A DNA stretch of 64,000 nucleotides from Citrus sinensis. Lineage: Eukaryota; Streptophyta; Magnoliopsida; Sapindales; Rutaceae. The number at the start of each line of letters is the position of its first letter. Position 1 is the stretch's first letter. The notes beneath the pieces were generated by a model. That model made no database searches. It was not told where the DNA came from and was given only the letters and a program-made list of their open reading frames with translations. The position numbers and the translations under genes were made by a program. The stretch lies in the NCBI RefSeq assembly GCF_022201045.2, contig NC_068564.1:29665001-29729000 (forward strand), given 5' to 3'. This document shows positions 34,914 through 47,000 of the stretch, one piece after another.

Positions 34914-37650
34914 TATATACCAAATAATAATACAAGGACAAACTTAATTTCTGTTGTGATTTATGTTTCGAGTTAAAGATTATTTTTCCAAATTATAGAC
35001 GAGTAACAAAGTAATCCATAATTATGACAAAGTATGCCTACAACCTTCCGGACCTTAGCAACTTTATTTGATTGACTAATCATATTCAAATTTTGAAGAA
35101 TCTATATAATAATAATAATACATGTATAACATTAAAAATCTGATACTTGTAGTGCTATAACATAAGTCCAATGCCTGCAAATTTTTTAGTGATTTATGTG
35201 CCGGCAATACGTCTCCTTTTATTGATGATGTCACCACCATTACGTAGATTATAACTCATTATACATATGTTGGTATTACACTATCATTATTTTTATCATT
35301 GAACATGAAATCAAAATAAGTGGTCCTAATCTAATTTAATATTTGGTATCATATGTATGTATCATGAGCGATTACATTTTAAAACTCATTCAACTCAAAA
35401 TTTGTTCTAATTGAAAAGTATAGACGTTCTATCATGGGATAAGTTTCAACATTGGCGTGCTAGAACATAGGAAGGACGGTCCAAATTACTATCATCTTTT
35501 AGTATGCTTGAATGAGAATAAAATCATAAGCATGATTCATAATTCATTTATACAATCCAGAAGATTTGACAATTATAAATAAAACTTATTAAATTAGCAT
35601 ATAAATGTCTAGAGAAATACAAATTTCACATCTATTGCACAAGAACTAATATAATTTTGGTTGGTACAACCTACATTAAGGGAAAAATTGTTAAGAAATC
35701 AAATGACTATTTTTTGTTAAGATTTCTGATGCATAATATGCACGTTGGGTGGTGATATCTATTTGGGGAATAAAAAGGGGATCGATATTAAATACTCTTT
35801 TACATAAATCGTGCTCTCCTCAATGTAAGATACCGAGAACAACATAAAACCTCCTCAAAAGGTGGCTTCTTTGAATTGTGAAGGGCGAGCAAGTGACTTT
35901 ACATGTGTGATTGGTTGAGGGACTTTGGACAAGAGACTTAAACCAAGTCAACTCTCATATTTTTTTTCTAAACAATAAGATCACGGATACGATCCACTAT
36001 CAGCTATTCCCTCAATCAAAGGGTTATAGGTTTGGCCGCCATTATAAAACCTCCAAAAATTCGAATCAAGTGAGGAATCTTGTCTCTTTCTACCCTTGAA
36101 CTCTTATTTCCTCTCTAATTATTCTTTCGCCTCTTTTCCTTTTTATTGAATTTTTCCAAAGTTTTCGTTCTAAAAAGGCAATTATGTTGAAGCCACATGA
36201 TTGTGGTATATGTTTTTCATAGAAAACCCAAATAACTGACCTAAACATTGAAAAGTTAAAACTGGAAAAACCTTTAGCATCTCCTTAATTGTTTTTGTGA
36301 GTGCAGATGCTCTACTTGGAAGAGTTCAAGGTCGTTTGCTTCTGCCTGGGTGTGAAATTGCAAGTCAAATCCACCACCCTAACCACAAATTTAAGTGTTG
36401 GCATGATCATCTGGTCGCTTCATAACTCGAACAAATATTTGAATCAACAATAAGTATTACACGTACCTAATGTGCTGTTATTTTCTTTCTCACTCATTAG
36501 TAAGCTTTCAAAGGCTTGGCTAGTCAAGGATATTTTCAAGTTACACTCAATAGGTTTGTAGGCCATATTATAAATGTACGTATTAAGATTTTTAATAAAT
36601 TTCATAGATATTATTATTTTTTCAATATCAAACAAGTTTGAATAAAATCACCTTGACTTAAAAAATACAGCTAAAAAACATTTAATAAACATTTTAAAAT
36701 TATAACTTTGAGATAGAGCCACCAACAACAATACCAAACACACTAACATTACTCAGTAAGTAATAAAATTGGGCTATAACCCCTCCTCCAAATAGTCTCC
36801 AATAAAAAATTTAAGATTATCTACACCCACTTATATTCCACAAATTACCCTTCACAAATATTTCTACTTTTTTTGCTTCTTAATAGACCCAGTAATTATT
36901 CAAGTCAATGTGGGAGTTAAAATTTGATTGCATATGGTCTTGGTTGGAAAGTAAAAAACTATGGAAAGACAAAACATTAATCCAAAAGACTTTCAGACAA
37001 CACCACAAAATTTTGAACTGAAAAATTACATGTTTAATGAATGTGTTACAAAAGATAAGGTGCATTCACACTCCCGTTGCCTTTTATCGAGGAGGAATTG
37101 GAGCACAATTTTGAAAAGAAGATTGAAGATGCACAAGACTTCATAATTGCAGAGAAGCAGTAGTAACCGAGAATGCGAGATTGGAGCTCGCCCACGTCGA
37201 ATACAAAATAGAAGAGAGTGAAAATAAGCATTTTGTTAAGTTACAACTGCTGTAATTTGCGACCACTTCAAAATAATATAAACAGTTGTAATAGATGATG
37301 GGATCCGCATGATTTTTGAAGGGACTATAAGTTACAATAACTGTAACTTAGCAATACCCGTAAAAATAATTGTTTCTAAAAAATTATAATGAATGCTTAG
37401 AAATTAGATTAAAAATTTCTTATGCAAATTGAGCAGTTAGATGAGCGAGGACATGTGCTAATCCGTTAATGAGAGGGGGGTGTTTATTCAGAAAAAAAAC
37501 GGTACGGAGGGTTATTTTTGGAATGAAAGGCTGTTTAATAATTTTAATTTTTTTAATGAGCTCTGTTTTAGACTTTTAGTTTTTAAAAATGGGGTGTTTA
37601 TAAGTAGTTTTGCAGGGTGACAATAGTACTACCCCTCTGCTGAAAACAGT
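34914..37650. other. long AT-rich spacer
   Basis: No supported gene, transposon end or regulatory element. Short frames at 35911-36099 and 36444-36635 have no family resemblance. Confidence 0.45.
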
Positions 37651-37812
37651 TTACACCAAGCCTGTTGGAGATATGTTTTCAGTAGCACCAGTCAGATCCA
37701 CAACGGTGAGCAGGCCTGAATTGTCATAAGCCCATTGAGCAAATATTGATGGGATAGTAATATTTAATCCCTTAAAATATCTCACCAACTCCGACTGCTC
37801 AATTAACCGCAT
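37651..37812 (-). other. unassigned 53-residue ORF, possible gene fragment
   Basis: An ATG-to-TAA frame reads MRLIEQSELVRYF, then IFAQWAYDNSG and LLTVVDLTGATE. The composition is protein-like and unlike the surrounding AT-driven frames. I do not recognise the family. It may be an exon remnant, because nothing adjoining continues it and no splice partner was seen. Confidence 0.3.
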
Positions 37813-37958
37813 TAAAAATTTTAAAACTATTGTTCTCCCTTGATATACCCCTCTAATCCCTACTTTAAAGCGTTTAAAATCATTTAAAATAACATCTTCA
37901 AAGTTAATGTTTATGAACTTCTATACTTGATCGGATGTTTAGGAATATTAAAAAAAAA

Positions 37959-39580
37959 GATTTCTCTATGATGCCGTATGAATTTTTACAGCATTGATAT
38001 TGGGATTAATATGGACCCTTAGATGTAAGAGTTTTAATTTGAATCGTTCATTTAATATAATAAATAATTAGATAATTAATTAAAATGTAACATGTAACTT
38101 ACAGGTTGCGGGTAAACATTAATTTGTTAATTTTAAATTAATATTAATTTAGGAAAAAGTCACTCCCACCCCTAAGGTTTGCTTAAATAATCATACAGAT
38201 CCCTTTAGTTTCATAAATGATCACACATATTTTCTTAGTTTCATAAATGATTATTATACCTTTTGATTAAAATAATTTTTTTAATGATTGATTAAAATAA
38301 TCTAAATAAATATAAATATAGTAATAAGATAAAAATAATAAATAAATATCATATGATACAAATAAAATGTTATAATAAGTATAGTTGATAAAATAACGTG
38401 TACAATGAAAATTTTGCTAATATTAAGTTATTATTAGTCTATCTTGACGGATTAACTAAAATCTATTAATTCAAAAATTGATTTTAAGTTTGATATTAAT
38501 GTAGACATAATTAAATAAGATTTTGTAAAAAATAATATAAATTTTATAAATCATTGTGAACTTATTGTGAATGTTAGGTATAATTATTTAATTTTAGTAG
38601 TATGTCAAATATATTTTAATATTAGTAAAATGAATATGACAAACTAATAATAAAAGAATATGAAAAATAAATAATGTTAAAATAATTTGTTTAGTATTGA
38701 AAATATTTTATACTTATTTAATATATTATATTTTTTAATTTAAGGAGTTATATATGATAATTTAAGTAAAATTTAGAGGTGTGGGTGGTCTTTTCCCTAT
38801 TAATTTTAAAGCTAAATGATTAAAGGAATTCGCAGCTGGCATAAATATGAAACTCTAATTTTATCTACACATCATGAAACTTGAAAAAATCCAAACTAAA
38901 GCAAAATTGCAACATGGCCGACCAACCAATTTTTCATTACCAAAAGATATATGAAAGAAAACAGCACATGACATAAAAGATTCTGTATCTTACTCGCATT
39001 GCACCTTGCGTTGCCTCATGGTTCTCTTCCCTTTTACTTTTTCTCTATGGCTGGCAATTTGTGAGCCGCACGAGCCTCTAAACCGCCTGTAAAGGCACGT
39101 TATAGAATGATTGTAAGCAGCGTAGGACATACCTTAAACCATGGTTGCAAATACTCAAGGCAATAAATTGGCAATACAATAAAAATAGAGTTGTTACGTT
39201 ATTAAAAAATTCTAATTTGAAAATACGATTAAAACTATAAAATGGATTCAAGAATAACTTACCGAAATATTTATTAAGAGAAATTTATCAAATCTCTTTC
39301 ATCTAATCATTAGGAGATAAAGATAATATTAAAGAATCCAATTATAAAAATATGAACGTGAGAGATAAAGAGAGATTGTATTTTACTGTATCTCTATTTC
39401 TTTTTTATTTTAAATTTTAAATTACCTATTTTATGGGTTTATTAACCGGCTAACACAATTTTCAAATAATTAAAAATTTTGATTAATAAAAATAATATGT
39501 ACCGTTGATTAGATCTAACGGTCTATATTTCTTACACTATTGATACCGTAAAAAAAATTACGGCATCATAAAGGGACCCT
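37959..39580. mobile_element. TIR element, about 1.6 kb, interrupted by a nested MITE
   Basis: The left end carries CTATGATGCCGTA (core 37967-37978) and the right end TACGGCATCATA (39559-39570); the homology continues inward for about 80 bp on both sides in inverted orientation. Both ends abut runs of nine A residues. Removing the nested element leaves about 1.0 kb. No transposase frame is visible. Class probably Mutator-like, uncertain. Confidence 0.6.
38151..38797. mobile_element. nested MULE-like MITE, 647 bp
   Basis: Ends AGGAAAAAGTCACTCCCACC and (complement) GGGAAAAGACCACCCACACC pair as inverted repeats, followed by matching CTTAAAT-ATCATA segments. An exact 9-bp target duplication TATTAATTT lies at 38142-38150 and 38798-38806, which fits Mutator-like transposition. 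It sits inside the 37959-39580 element. Confidence 0.8.
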
Positions 39581-39770
39581 AAAAAAAAAGAACAAATAGA
39601 TAGCAAATAAAATTTTCGGGTACGCTTATTGCCAATGGAAAAATGGAAACAAACCACCATAGAGAATAAATTGTTATTGAAAATCTTGTTCATATAGTTA
39701 GTTAGTTGATGAATACATCGTATCCATTTGCTTTGGCTGCTGCATACTAAAATAGATTAAAAAAAGGAAA

Positions 39771-40224
39771 ATTATCTACCGTCCACCCATTTTTTCATTA
39801 TTTTTTAAAAATATACAAATCTTTTTTTTTTTGCAGGCTCCACTGAAGTTAAATATTTTTTTCATTGGTCCACTCTTGTAATAACGCCGTTAGAACTTTA
39901 CTGACATCATAAGGGTAAAATTGTCATTTCACAACGACATAGTGGTGGATAAGTGCAAAATAATATAATTTCAAGTGGAGTTCAGCAAAAACAAATTAAG
40001 AATTATGTATTTTTGAAAAAATACGAAAAAACAGGTGGTTGATGGATAATTTATCTTTTACATTTGAGGGTAAAAAAATTATTTAAATAATATTTCGTTA
40101 CTTTTCTTAACGGTCTCCAAACGAAAGTAGAAAAGTGAGAAAAATATAATTTCAGGCGGATTCCAGAAAAAAAGAATTGTGTATTTTAAAAAAATTAGAA
40201 AAAATAAGTAGACGGTGGATAATT
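39771..40224. mobile_element. MITE with a duplicated right end
   Basis: Left ATTATCTACCGTCCACC and right-end complement ATTATCCACCGTCTACT are inverted repeats. A second copy of the right arm ends at about 40050 (complement ATTATCCATCAACCACC). Both right arms carry the TTCAAG/GG-GGA-TTCAG-AAAAA segment, which also has an inverted partner (GGCTCCACTGAAG) on the left. The pattern suggests nested insertion or unequal exchange between two copies. Confidence 0.65.
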
Positions 40225-41328
40225 TAAAAAAAAAATTTCCCTCAAACATTAATGAAAATTCATCCATTTTGTTTCTGCATTTGTTTAAATGACCTTTTGC
40301 TATATAACAATTTGGACATAATAGATGAAAGAACGACGTAGAGGATTAGATAAGATTTGCAATTAAAAGAGACTCCATACAGGTACTAACAGGGAAGAGA
40401 TGGGAGATGATGGCGGAAAGAGAAAAGAGGAGTTAAAAAAAAAGAATTTATAGTATAAACCATTTCATTTGATCTGTAAAATCTCAACCATTGATTTGTT
40501 TGAAGTGCGAGGACAAGAAATTGTGCAAAAACTTAAAAAAAGCTATTTATCCTTTTTAGTAATTTCCAATAAAGGTGAAATATATATATTAATTTAAAAA
40601 TAATTATTGTGGGATGGTGTTAACTCGAAGGGTCAAATATCATGGATTCATGGCTCATATTTGAGGGTAAGCTTATGTTACATTTGGTGTAAGTAACATA
40701 AGTGAGGTGACCAATTAACTCACACAAGAGCAGCACGCGGCAGTAAGGGGCTCCATGAAAAACATGTTGAAATCGGTTGCAAACCAGTAGTAAAATGTGT
40801 CAACGGTAGAGTCAATCCTATCCATTCCTTATAATAGCCGGTTGAAGATTAGGTAAGCATATCACTGAAAATTTCGAAAAGAAAATAAAATTTGGAATTA
40901 AAAAATTTTATATGGCTTTCAACAATTCAGAATCCATAATCTCATTATCCGTTTATTGAAGGAAGCAACAGCTCTCCTCTGAAACTTAATCTGTGAAATA
41001 TCCAAACAATTTTATAATGGAAATTATTGAATAAAGGCTAAAAAGGGGGGGGGGGGACAAATTATTTCGGAGTTCTGTCTATTATTACTACATAGAGAAA
41101 TGACGGGGAGCTGCGGTTTCAGAGGTGAGGGAGTGTTTCGAAAATTTTATAATTTGTTTCGTTATTCGATTTTATTATTATTATTATTAATTTTTTTTTT
41201 TTGGAGTAATGAAATATAATTTATGTGAGCGTAGTGTATACATATGTTATAAAACTTGATTACCCATGTTTGATTTCTTGACTGTACCGGATACCTCAGG
41301 TTGCAGTTAAATCGCCTTCCATGTGTAT
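40225..41328. other. spacer and leader of the small membrane-protein gene
   Basis: Holds a G run at about 41045-41056 and an ATT microsatellite at 41172-41190. A short upstream frame ATGACGGGGAGC at 41099 ends at a GTGAGG donor, but joining to the next acceptor gives an immediate stop, so it is at most an upstream ORF. Confidence 0.45.
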
Positions 41329-41649
41329 ATGATGAAATGCCTCTTAGACATAGCAGCTGCCCCTGTTTCTCTGCTTTTTATCATATGCTTATTATGCATG
41401 GTTTGGTTCTTGTTACAGAAATATGATCGCAATTGCAATTGCGCTTCCTTTAAGAGAGAAATGGTATCGTGCTTTCCTTCAATGCCGAAGAAGTTGGCAA
41501 TGACTGTGGGATACTTCATTGCCGGGGCTGCCCTTTTTGTTGTTGGCATGCATTTGTCTTATGTCAATGTTGCTCCTCAACAAGCAAGAATTAAGACTTG
41601 CAATGATTTTGTTAAAGAACGGTTAAGAAAAAAGTATGGCAAGCCCTAA
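41329..41649 (+). CDS. small two-helix membrane protein, unknown function, 106 aa
   Basis: Single-exon frame starting at ATGATG (41329); the codon opening the longer frame at 41323 is GTG, and a TAA just upstream limits the 5' side. It has a first hydrophobic helix at about residues 9-28 (APVSLLFIICLLCMVWFLL), a Cys-rich polar loop (YDRNCNCASFKRE), a second helix at about 57-75 (VGYFIAGAALFVVGMHLSY) and a basic tail ending FVKERLRKKYGKP. An AATAAA signal lies at about 41737, so it is probably transcribed. I do not recognise the family. The charged KK tail could be an ER or organelle-membrane feature, which is inference. Confidence 0.65.
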   Translation: MMKCLLDIAAAPVSLLFIICLLCMVWFLLQKYDRNCNCASFKREMVSCFPSMPKKLAMTVGYFIAGAALFVVGMHLSYVNVAPQQARIKTCNDFVKERLRKKYGKP

Positions 41650-42524
41650 AACTACAAGAAGCTCATCATGCCCTTGTTTCAGTAACAAATTCCTATGTTA
41701 CTCTTCCCCCATTCCTACGTCTAAGAAATGAACTCGAATAAAATGGCATTTACACGTTCGCGTTTTTTTTTTTTTCCTTTTTGGTTTTGTTTTAACGCTG
41801 ATGTATTAATTATGAAATACATGTTCTTGTTTCAGTAACCAATTACTGTTGCTTGTTATTTCAATAAGCTGCAACAGCTTGCTTTTTTATCATCCCGATG
41901 AGCTTCCTCGATACATACTTTGATTGTTCTTGTGATAGCAAATTCGCGGATCGTGATTTTTGCTCATCTATTACCACAACATATGGTGCACACATGGGAA
42001 AAGGTCAAGAAACTAGATTCCATGTAGAGAGAATCCTTTCACACAAACTTCAGACCAACAAAAATAATGTTATAGAAAAGATGTTAGAAAACAATTTTTA
42101 CATGAAACTAATTCCAAACAAAATACATTAACCCAGTTATTTGTATATCTGGGGATGGCCTTGCCCATAACTAGTACCTAAAATGGTTGTGTTATTATAT
42201 TGCGTAGGCGTAGGTATATCAGGTTCATATTCGGTATGGAATTAATACATCAACTTTAAGCAATAACCATTAAGGCATTAACTACCAAATTCATTGATCA
42301 CGCAAACAGAATCAAGAAAAAGAATCATGAAAAATGTAGAGGAACGGAAGAAATTCTAAGACAGGCACTGGTAACATTCAAAAACGAAACGTAGCAATAA
42401 CACAAGTGAGAAATCCAGGTTCAACTGCTGATATCATCTCAACTCTCTTAACTTAATTAAGACTAAAAATAAGAACACAAGGCAAAACTAGAAATTCCAG
42501 TATGGAGTTTCAATAAACAAAAAT
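41650..42524. other. 3' UTR and spacer
   Basis: No gene supported; the 77-codon frame at 41898-42131 has no recognisable domain. Confidence 0.45.
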
Positions 42525-43122
42525 TTAAGCAGCACCAGCACCCCTGCCCTTCTTCCCCTGTATCTTCTTCATGTAGAATTCCAGCTCTTTCTCCAAGATA
42601 TCTGTCGGAAATGAAAAAGCCCATCAATGCAAGAAAAAAGAAAGCAAATATTACCATTATACTCTTATACTGTCTTGTTCTCCTGTATCTATCCAATAAC
42701 TACCATGGAAATAAACAAAAACAAGGAACAACTTTGATGGTCTCCAAAGCAAATCTTAAGGTGTTTAATGTCTTAAAAAAAAGACTTCTAGCAATTGTCC
42801 AATACCCATTACGAGGCAAAGGAAAGGAACGGATATATATATCCAGCTTCAACAACATGAAAGTCCAGGCATGATGGTGTATGTTGAATACTTCCATTTT
42901 TGGGGCCTTCAACAAATCTTGAAAACTAAAAAGCAATAAAAGGGGTCACATACCCATCAGCACGTCCACAGTGGCCAGGCGGAGATGAGACACAAGCTAA
43001 CAAACGACCACTACCAAACTGCTCCTCAATATGTGGGTCAAGCGTGCGATCTTTTTTACGCTTCTCAAGCTTTCTCAAGACATGGTTGCTCTTCTTTGCC
43101 TCATCAGTGGCAGGAGCCTCAC
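42525..43122 (-). pseudogene. partial copy of 40S ribosomal protein S8 gene
   Basis: The minus strand from 43122 reads [20 protein letters not shown], then [19 protein letters not shown] and GHCGRADG, the C-terminal third of RPS8, ending at a GTATGT donor (42953). After an intron of about 350 bp the last exon (42601-42525) encodes KELEFYMKKIQGKKGRGAGAA and stop. At its start, parental GYILEGKELEF has lost two bases and a GGG codon, so the spliced frame shifts into GERAGILHEED. Exons for the N-terminal two thirds are absent upstream. The kept intron shows a genomic-DNA duplicate, not a retrocopy. Confidence 0.85.
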
Positions 43123-43397
43123 CTTCCTATCCTCCAGTGAAACGAGACAAGTTAAATATTTAAGTAGTAATCTCGCAATCAATTTGTGAATCTGCAAAAT
43201 TAAATGAGAAAATTGATAACATCGTTTGGTGCTGCTCTTATTTTCCCCTCTTTGAAAACTTAATTACTGTACTTTTTGCCTCTTGAATTTTTTGCATACC
43301 CAGTACCCGCTCATCACTCTTCTTTTCCCTCTATAATTTCATTACCGAGTAACCCCTTAACTACATTATTCCATAACTGTATTGGCAAGTTGCCCAT

Positions 43398-43545
43398 CCT
43401 TTATTATAAGGCTAATGCTAAGTTACATGCATGTACCTTACACCCCTCTCACATAAATAGTGAATGATGTGGGTCCACTCATTATTCATGTGAGAGGGTT
43501 GTAAGGTACATGCATGTAACTTAGAGAGATCCTTATTATAATAAT
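43398..43545. mobile_element. hairpin MITE, about 145 bp
   Basis: CTAAGTTACATGCATGTACC at 43418 pairs with GGTACATGCATGTAACTTAG ending at 43524, continuing through CCCTCTCACAT/ATGTGAGAGGG and AATGA/TCATT to a short loop. Outer arms TTATTATAAGG and CCTTATTATAA extend the pairing beyond a six-base mismatch. The transcript would form one long near-perfect stem-loop. Target duplication not resolved. Confidence 0.8.
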
Positions 43546-44061
43546 CATTTTACCACCTATACCTGTAACTGATTTTGTGTTAAATTTCTTTACAGCCGTT
43601 GGATCTAAAAGTTAACAAATCCAACTATCCATTTTGTCGGGCTGTTATTTACAGCAAATGTAACATAAGCGCTGCCCATATTTGATCCCTCTCCACTTCG
43701 TACGTAATTAAATAAACCAGGTATACAAAAGAAGTACGCACGGGTTTTGCACAAAGAGCTTACGAGCCGGCCCAATAAAATGTAGGCCCAAAATCATAAT
43801 TTTGCATTCAGTTTTATGAATTAAAAGAATATATTTAGAAGCAAAGACAATAAAATCCGGGAGAGAAGCCTGAATCAATATCCTTTAATTCAGTCACCGT
43901 CAATTTATTTTTATCCTCTTGGTTTTGATTCTCTCCCTCTCCTTCGAGGGCTTTCTTTTTTCTTTTTCTTTTTTTTTTCTTTTTTTCTTTTTTTTTTTGG
44001 GTCTTATTTTGATTTATTTGATCCTTTTTAATATTTCCTTCACAATCACAATTAGAAGTCG
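43546..44061. other. promoter and leader region of the UBP1 gene
   Basis: Holds a strong pyrimidine tract (about 43940-44000) just before the start codon, typical of a plant 5' UTR. No clear TATA box was fixed. Confidence 0.45.
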
Positions 44062-47000
44062 ATGCAGCAGCATAGGCTGAAGCAACAAACAATGATGCAG
44101 CAGCAGTCTTTATACCAATACCATCCCAGTCTCTTAGCTGCTCCTCAGGTTCTTTCGATTTATTTATTTATTTTTCACTTCCGTTTACAATTTATTTTTG
44201 TTTTCCTTAATAATTTATCTGATTAATTATTAAAATTTAGTAGACTGTATGATGATGAATACTTCGAAAGGACTGATATTTGTGGCGGGATATATTTAAT
44301 ATATACGTTTGACTATAATTTGAACGATTATGTATTAGAGGTACTTTTAACCGTAATTTAGACTAGAATTAGTTTCTGGTTGTTTATTATTATTATTATT
44401 ATTATTATTATTTTGGTTGAGGGTGAAGGATGGTGTTTGTTGTGATTATGTAATGTTGTAAGCCTAGGTTATTCTGTGGCTTTTGTTTGTGTATTTGTCA
44501 CTACAAAGAGAGATTTGGGAAATTTTATTTATTTGTTTATTTACATATTTATATTTTGCAGATAGAGCCTATCTTGAGTGGAAATCTGCCTCCGCGATTT
44601 GATGCAAGTACATGCCGCAGCGTGTGAGTTTTTTTAACTTGGCATTTCTTTTTCCTTTTGGGGAAATTCCAACTGTTTCACCTATGAGATTGCGTTTCTG
44701 TAGATTTATTATTATTTCTTTATCTATTTTTTATGTATTCTTGCTTTGTTCAATAATTTGCTCTTGTATGCTCAGTACCTCTTTTTCTTTTAATTTTTTT
44801 TTTTCATGTCCATGTCTACTGGTAAAAATAATTATTCCCCATTTATGAGATATGCAGGTATGTTGGAAACATTCATCCTCAGGTTACAAATGCCCTGCTT
44901 CAAGAGGTTTTTTCAAGTACCGGTCCCCTTGAAGGATGCAAGCTCATTAAAAAAGATAAGGTATTTTCTGTGTGGCAATACTGGGACCTTTTGCCATCTT
45001 TTGATTGCTATGAGAGGGTTTTGTAGACTATTTCAAGTTTAGGCAATTGTGCACCATGCTTATTGCTTTACTTGATATCTTAGCTTCTGTGTTATTTTTT
45101 TAAATCTTATTATTAATGTGACGGTGTCACATTTCTTTTTTGTGCAGTCATCCTATGGCTTTGTGGACTACTTTGATCGCAGATCAGCTGCCCTTGCAAT
45201 TGTGACTCTTAATGGAAGGCACATGTAAGTAACATTTCTTCGGAGTTACGGCTGGATTTTGCCCTGTTCTATGTCTTAATCTGGACTTTTTTTTCTCTAA
45301 TTATTTTGGGGGGCAGATTTGGACAACCTATTAAAGTAAACTGGGCTTATGCTAGCAGCCAGAGAGAGGACACATCAGGTATCCTCCACATGTAACCCAT
45401 GTTTGTTAATCGATTGTTGTGTGCAGATTATCCCCAAAAACTTATGTTAGTTTCTCTATGTGGTTCAGGTCATTTCAACGTTTTTGTTGGTGATCTTAGC
45501 CCTGAAGTAACAGATGCTACTTTGTTTGCGTGCTTCTCTGTGTTTCCTACTTGTTCGTAAGTTCTGATTTCTTCATTAGCTTACTCATGCCATCCTTGCT
45601 ATTGGTATTGATCTTTGATTCTTGTTGTTTTAGTTGCTTACTTAAAGATTGGAAGATTGATTTGGTCAAGTTGATTATAGGGATGCAAGGGTTATGTGGG
45701 ACCAAAAGACTGGGCGTTCAAGGGGTTTTGGGTTTGTTTCTTTTCGGAATCAGGAGGTACCTTAAATGCTTGACTCAAGTGTTTCTGGTTTGGCCTTTCT
45801 TTCTTTGTCATCTGATGGTAACAATCTCCTTCTTGTCCAGGATGCCCAAAGTGCAATAAATGACTTAAATGGTATGGGATTTTTTGTCGCTTTGATGCAG
45901 TTTCATTCTTTATTTTTTTGCCTTTAAAATTTAAATTACCTTTCAAATGAATCTTTTTTTTGTTGTCGTTGGGGGGGGGGGGGGGGGGGTTGGGTAATCA
46001 CTTGTTTTATAGTAGTTCAGCTGCACTAAGGAATGTAATGAAAAATAGCGTTGGAAGAAAGTGTTTGGGAACTAGTGAGATCTTTTGGTGTGGTACAAGA
46101 GGGCTTCAAATCAAATTCCATTTATTTTAGTATTAGGGTGGGGTTTGGTTTACTCTTGAAGGAGATTAGGGTTAAGGTTGTAAAATAAAAAAGAAAAGTG
46201 GCGTTGTAAGGTGGGAGATATGCATAACATGACTTGTGTTGTTAGTGATTGAGTTGATGATAAACTGATCGAAAGAAATATCTTCACAAATTCACAGGAA
46301 AAGTTTTGAGACAAAGCACTGATATAAATTGTTTTTTCCCCTTTTGGACAATGTGATAAAATAGTTGTTAGGATGGTATGGCAGGAGGGGGTGACTTGGT
46401 TGGACCATAGTTTTACAGGTTAAATGAGTGCTTGGATCATGCATTGAAAATTGAAATCTTGGAATGCCTTTTTCTAACATGAAAACAGAATACACATGTA
46501 TCCCCTTGTCCAAACAAGAAATTAGATTTATTCGGCAGGTATCATTAAAAACTTTTCATCCTAATCAGTTTGAATTCTAATAACTTTGTACTTTCCTAAT
46601 ATTTCAGGGAAGTGGCTTGGTAATAGACAGATTCGGTGCAACTGGGCTGCAAAAGGTGCTACCTCTGGTGATGAAAAGCAAAGTTCAGATTTCAAAAGTG
46701 TTGTAGAGCTTACAAATGGAACATCTGGTGAGTTTATTTCTAAGTTTTATGGTTATACGATGTGGTTACATGTTTTTAGAAGTTGTAAAATGTTCTTTGG
46801 CATCTATTTTCAAGGATTTTCTGGGCATGAAGTTAAATTATTTTGATCGGAATTTGGAAATAAGATGTCATTCTTCTAATTTCTCCCCTTTTTTGGAAAA
46901 CATATATATTTTTTTCTGATTTATTGTTTTCTAAAATCAAGAGCGTTCTGTTGTGGCAAGTCAAATTGGTCCCCTGATGGCCTAATAAGGTGATCCTGAA

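Noticed and set aside
41099-41123. Possible first exon (ATGACGGGGAGC) of the small membrane-protein gene
   Set aside because: Every tested acceptor leads straight to a stop codon, so it is at most an upstream ORF.
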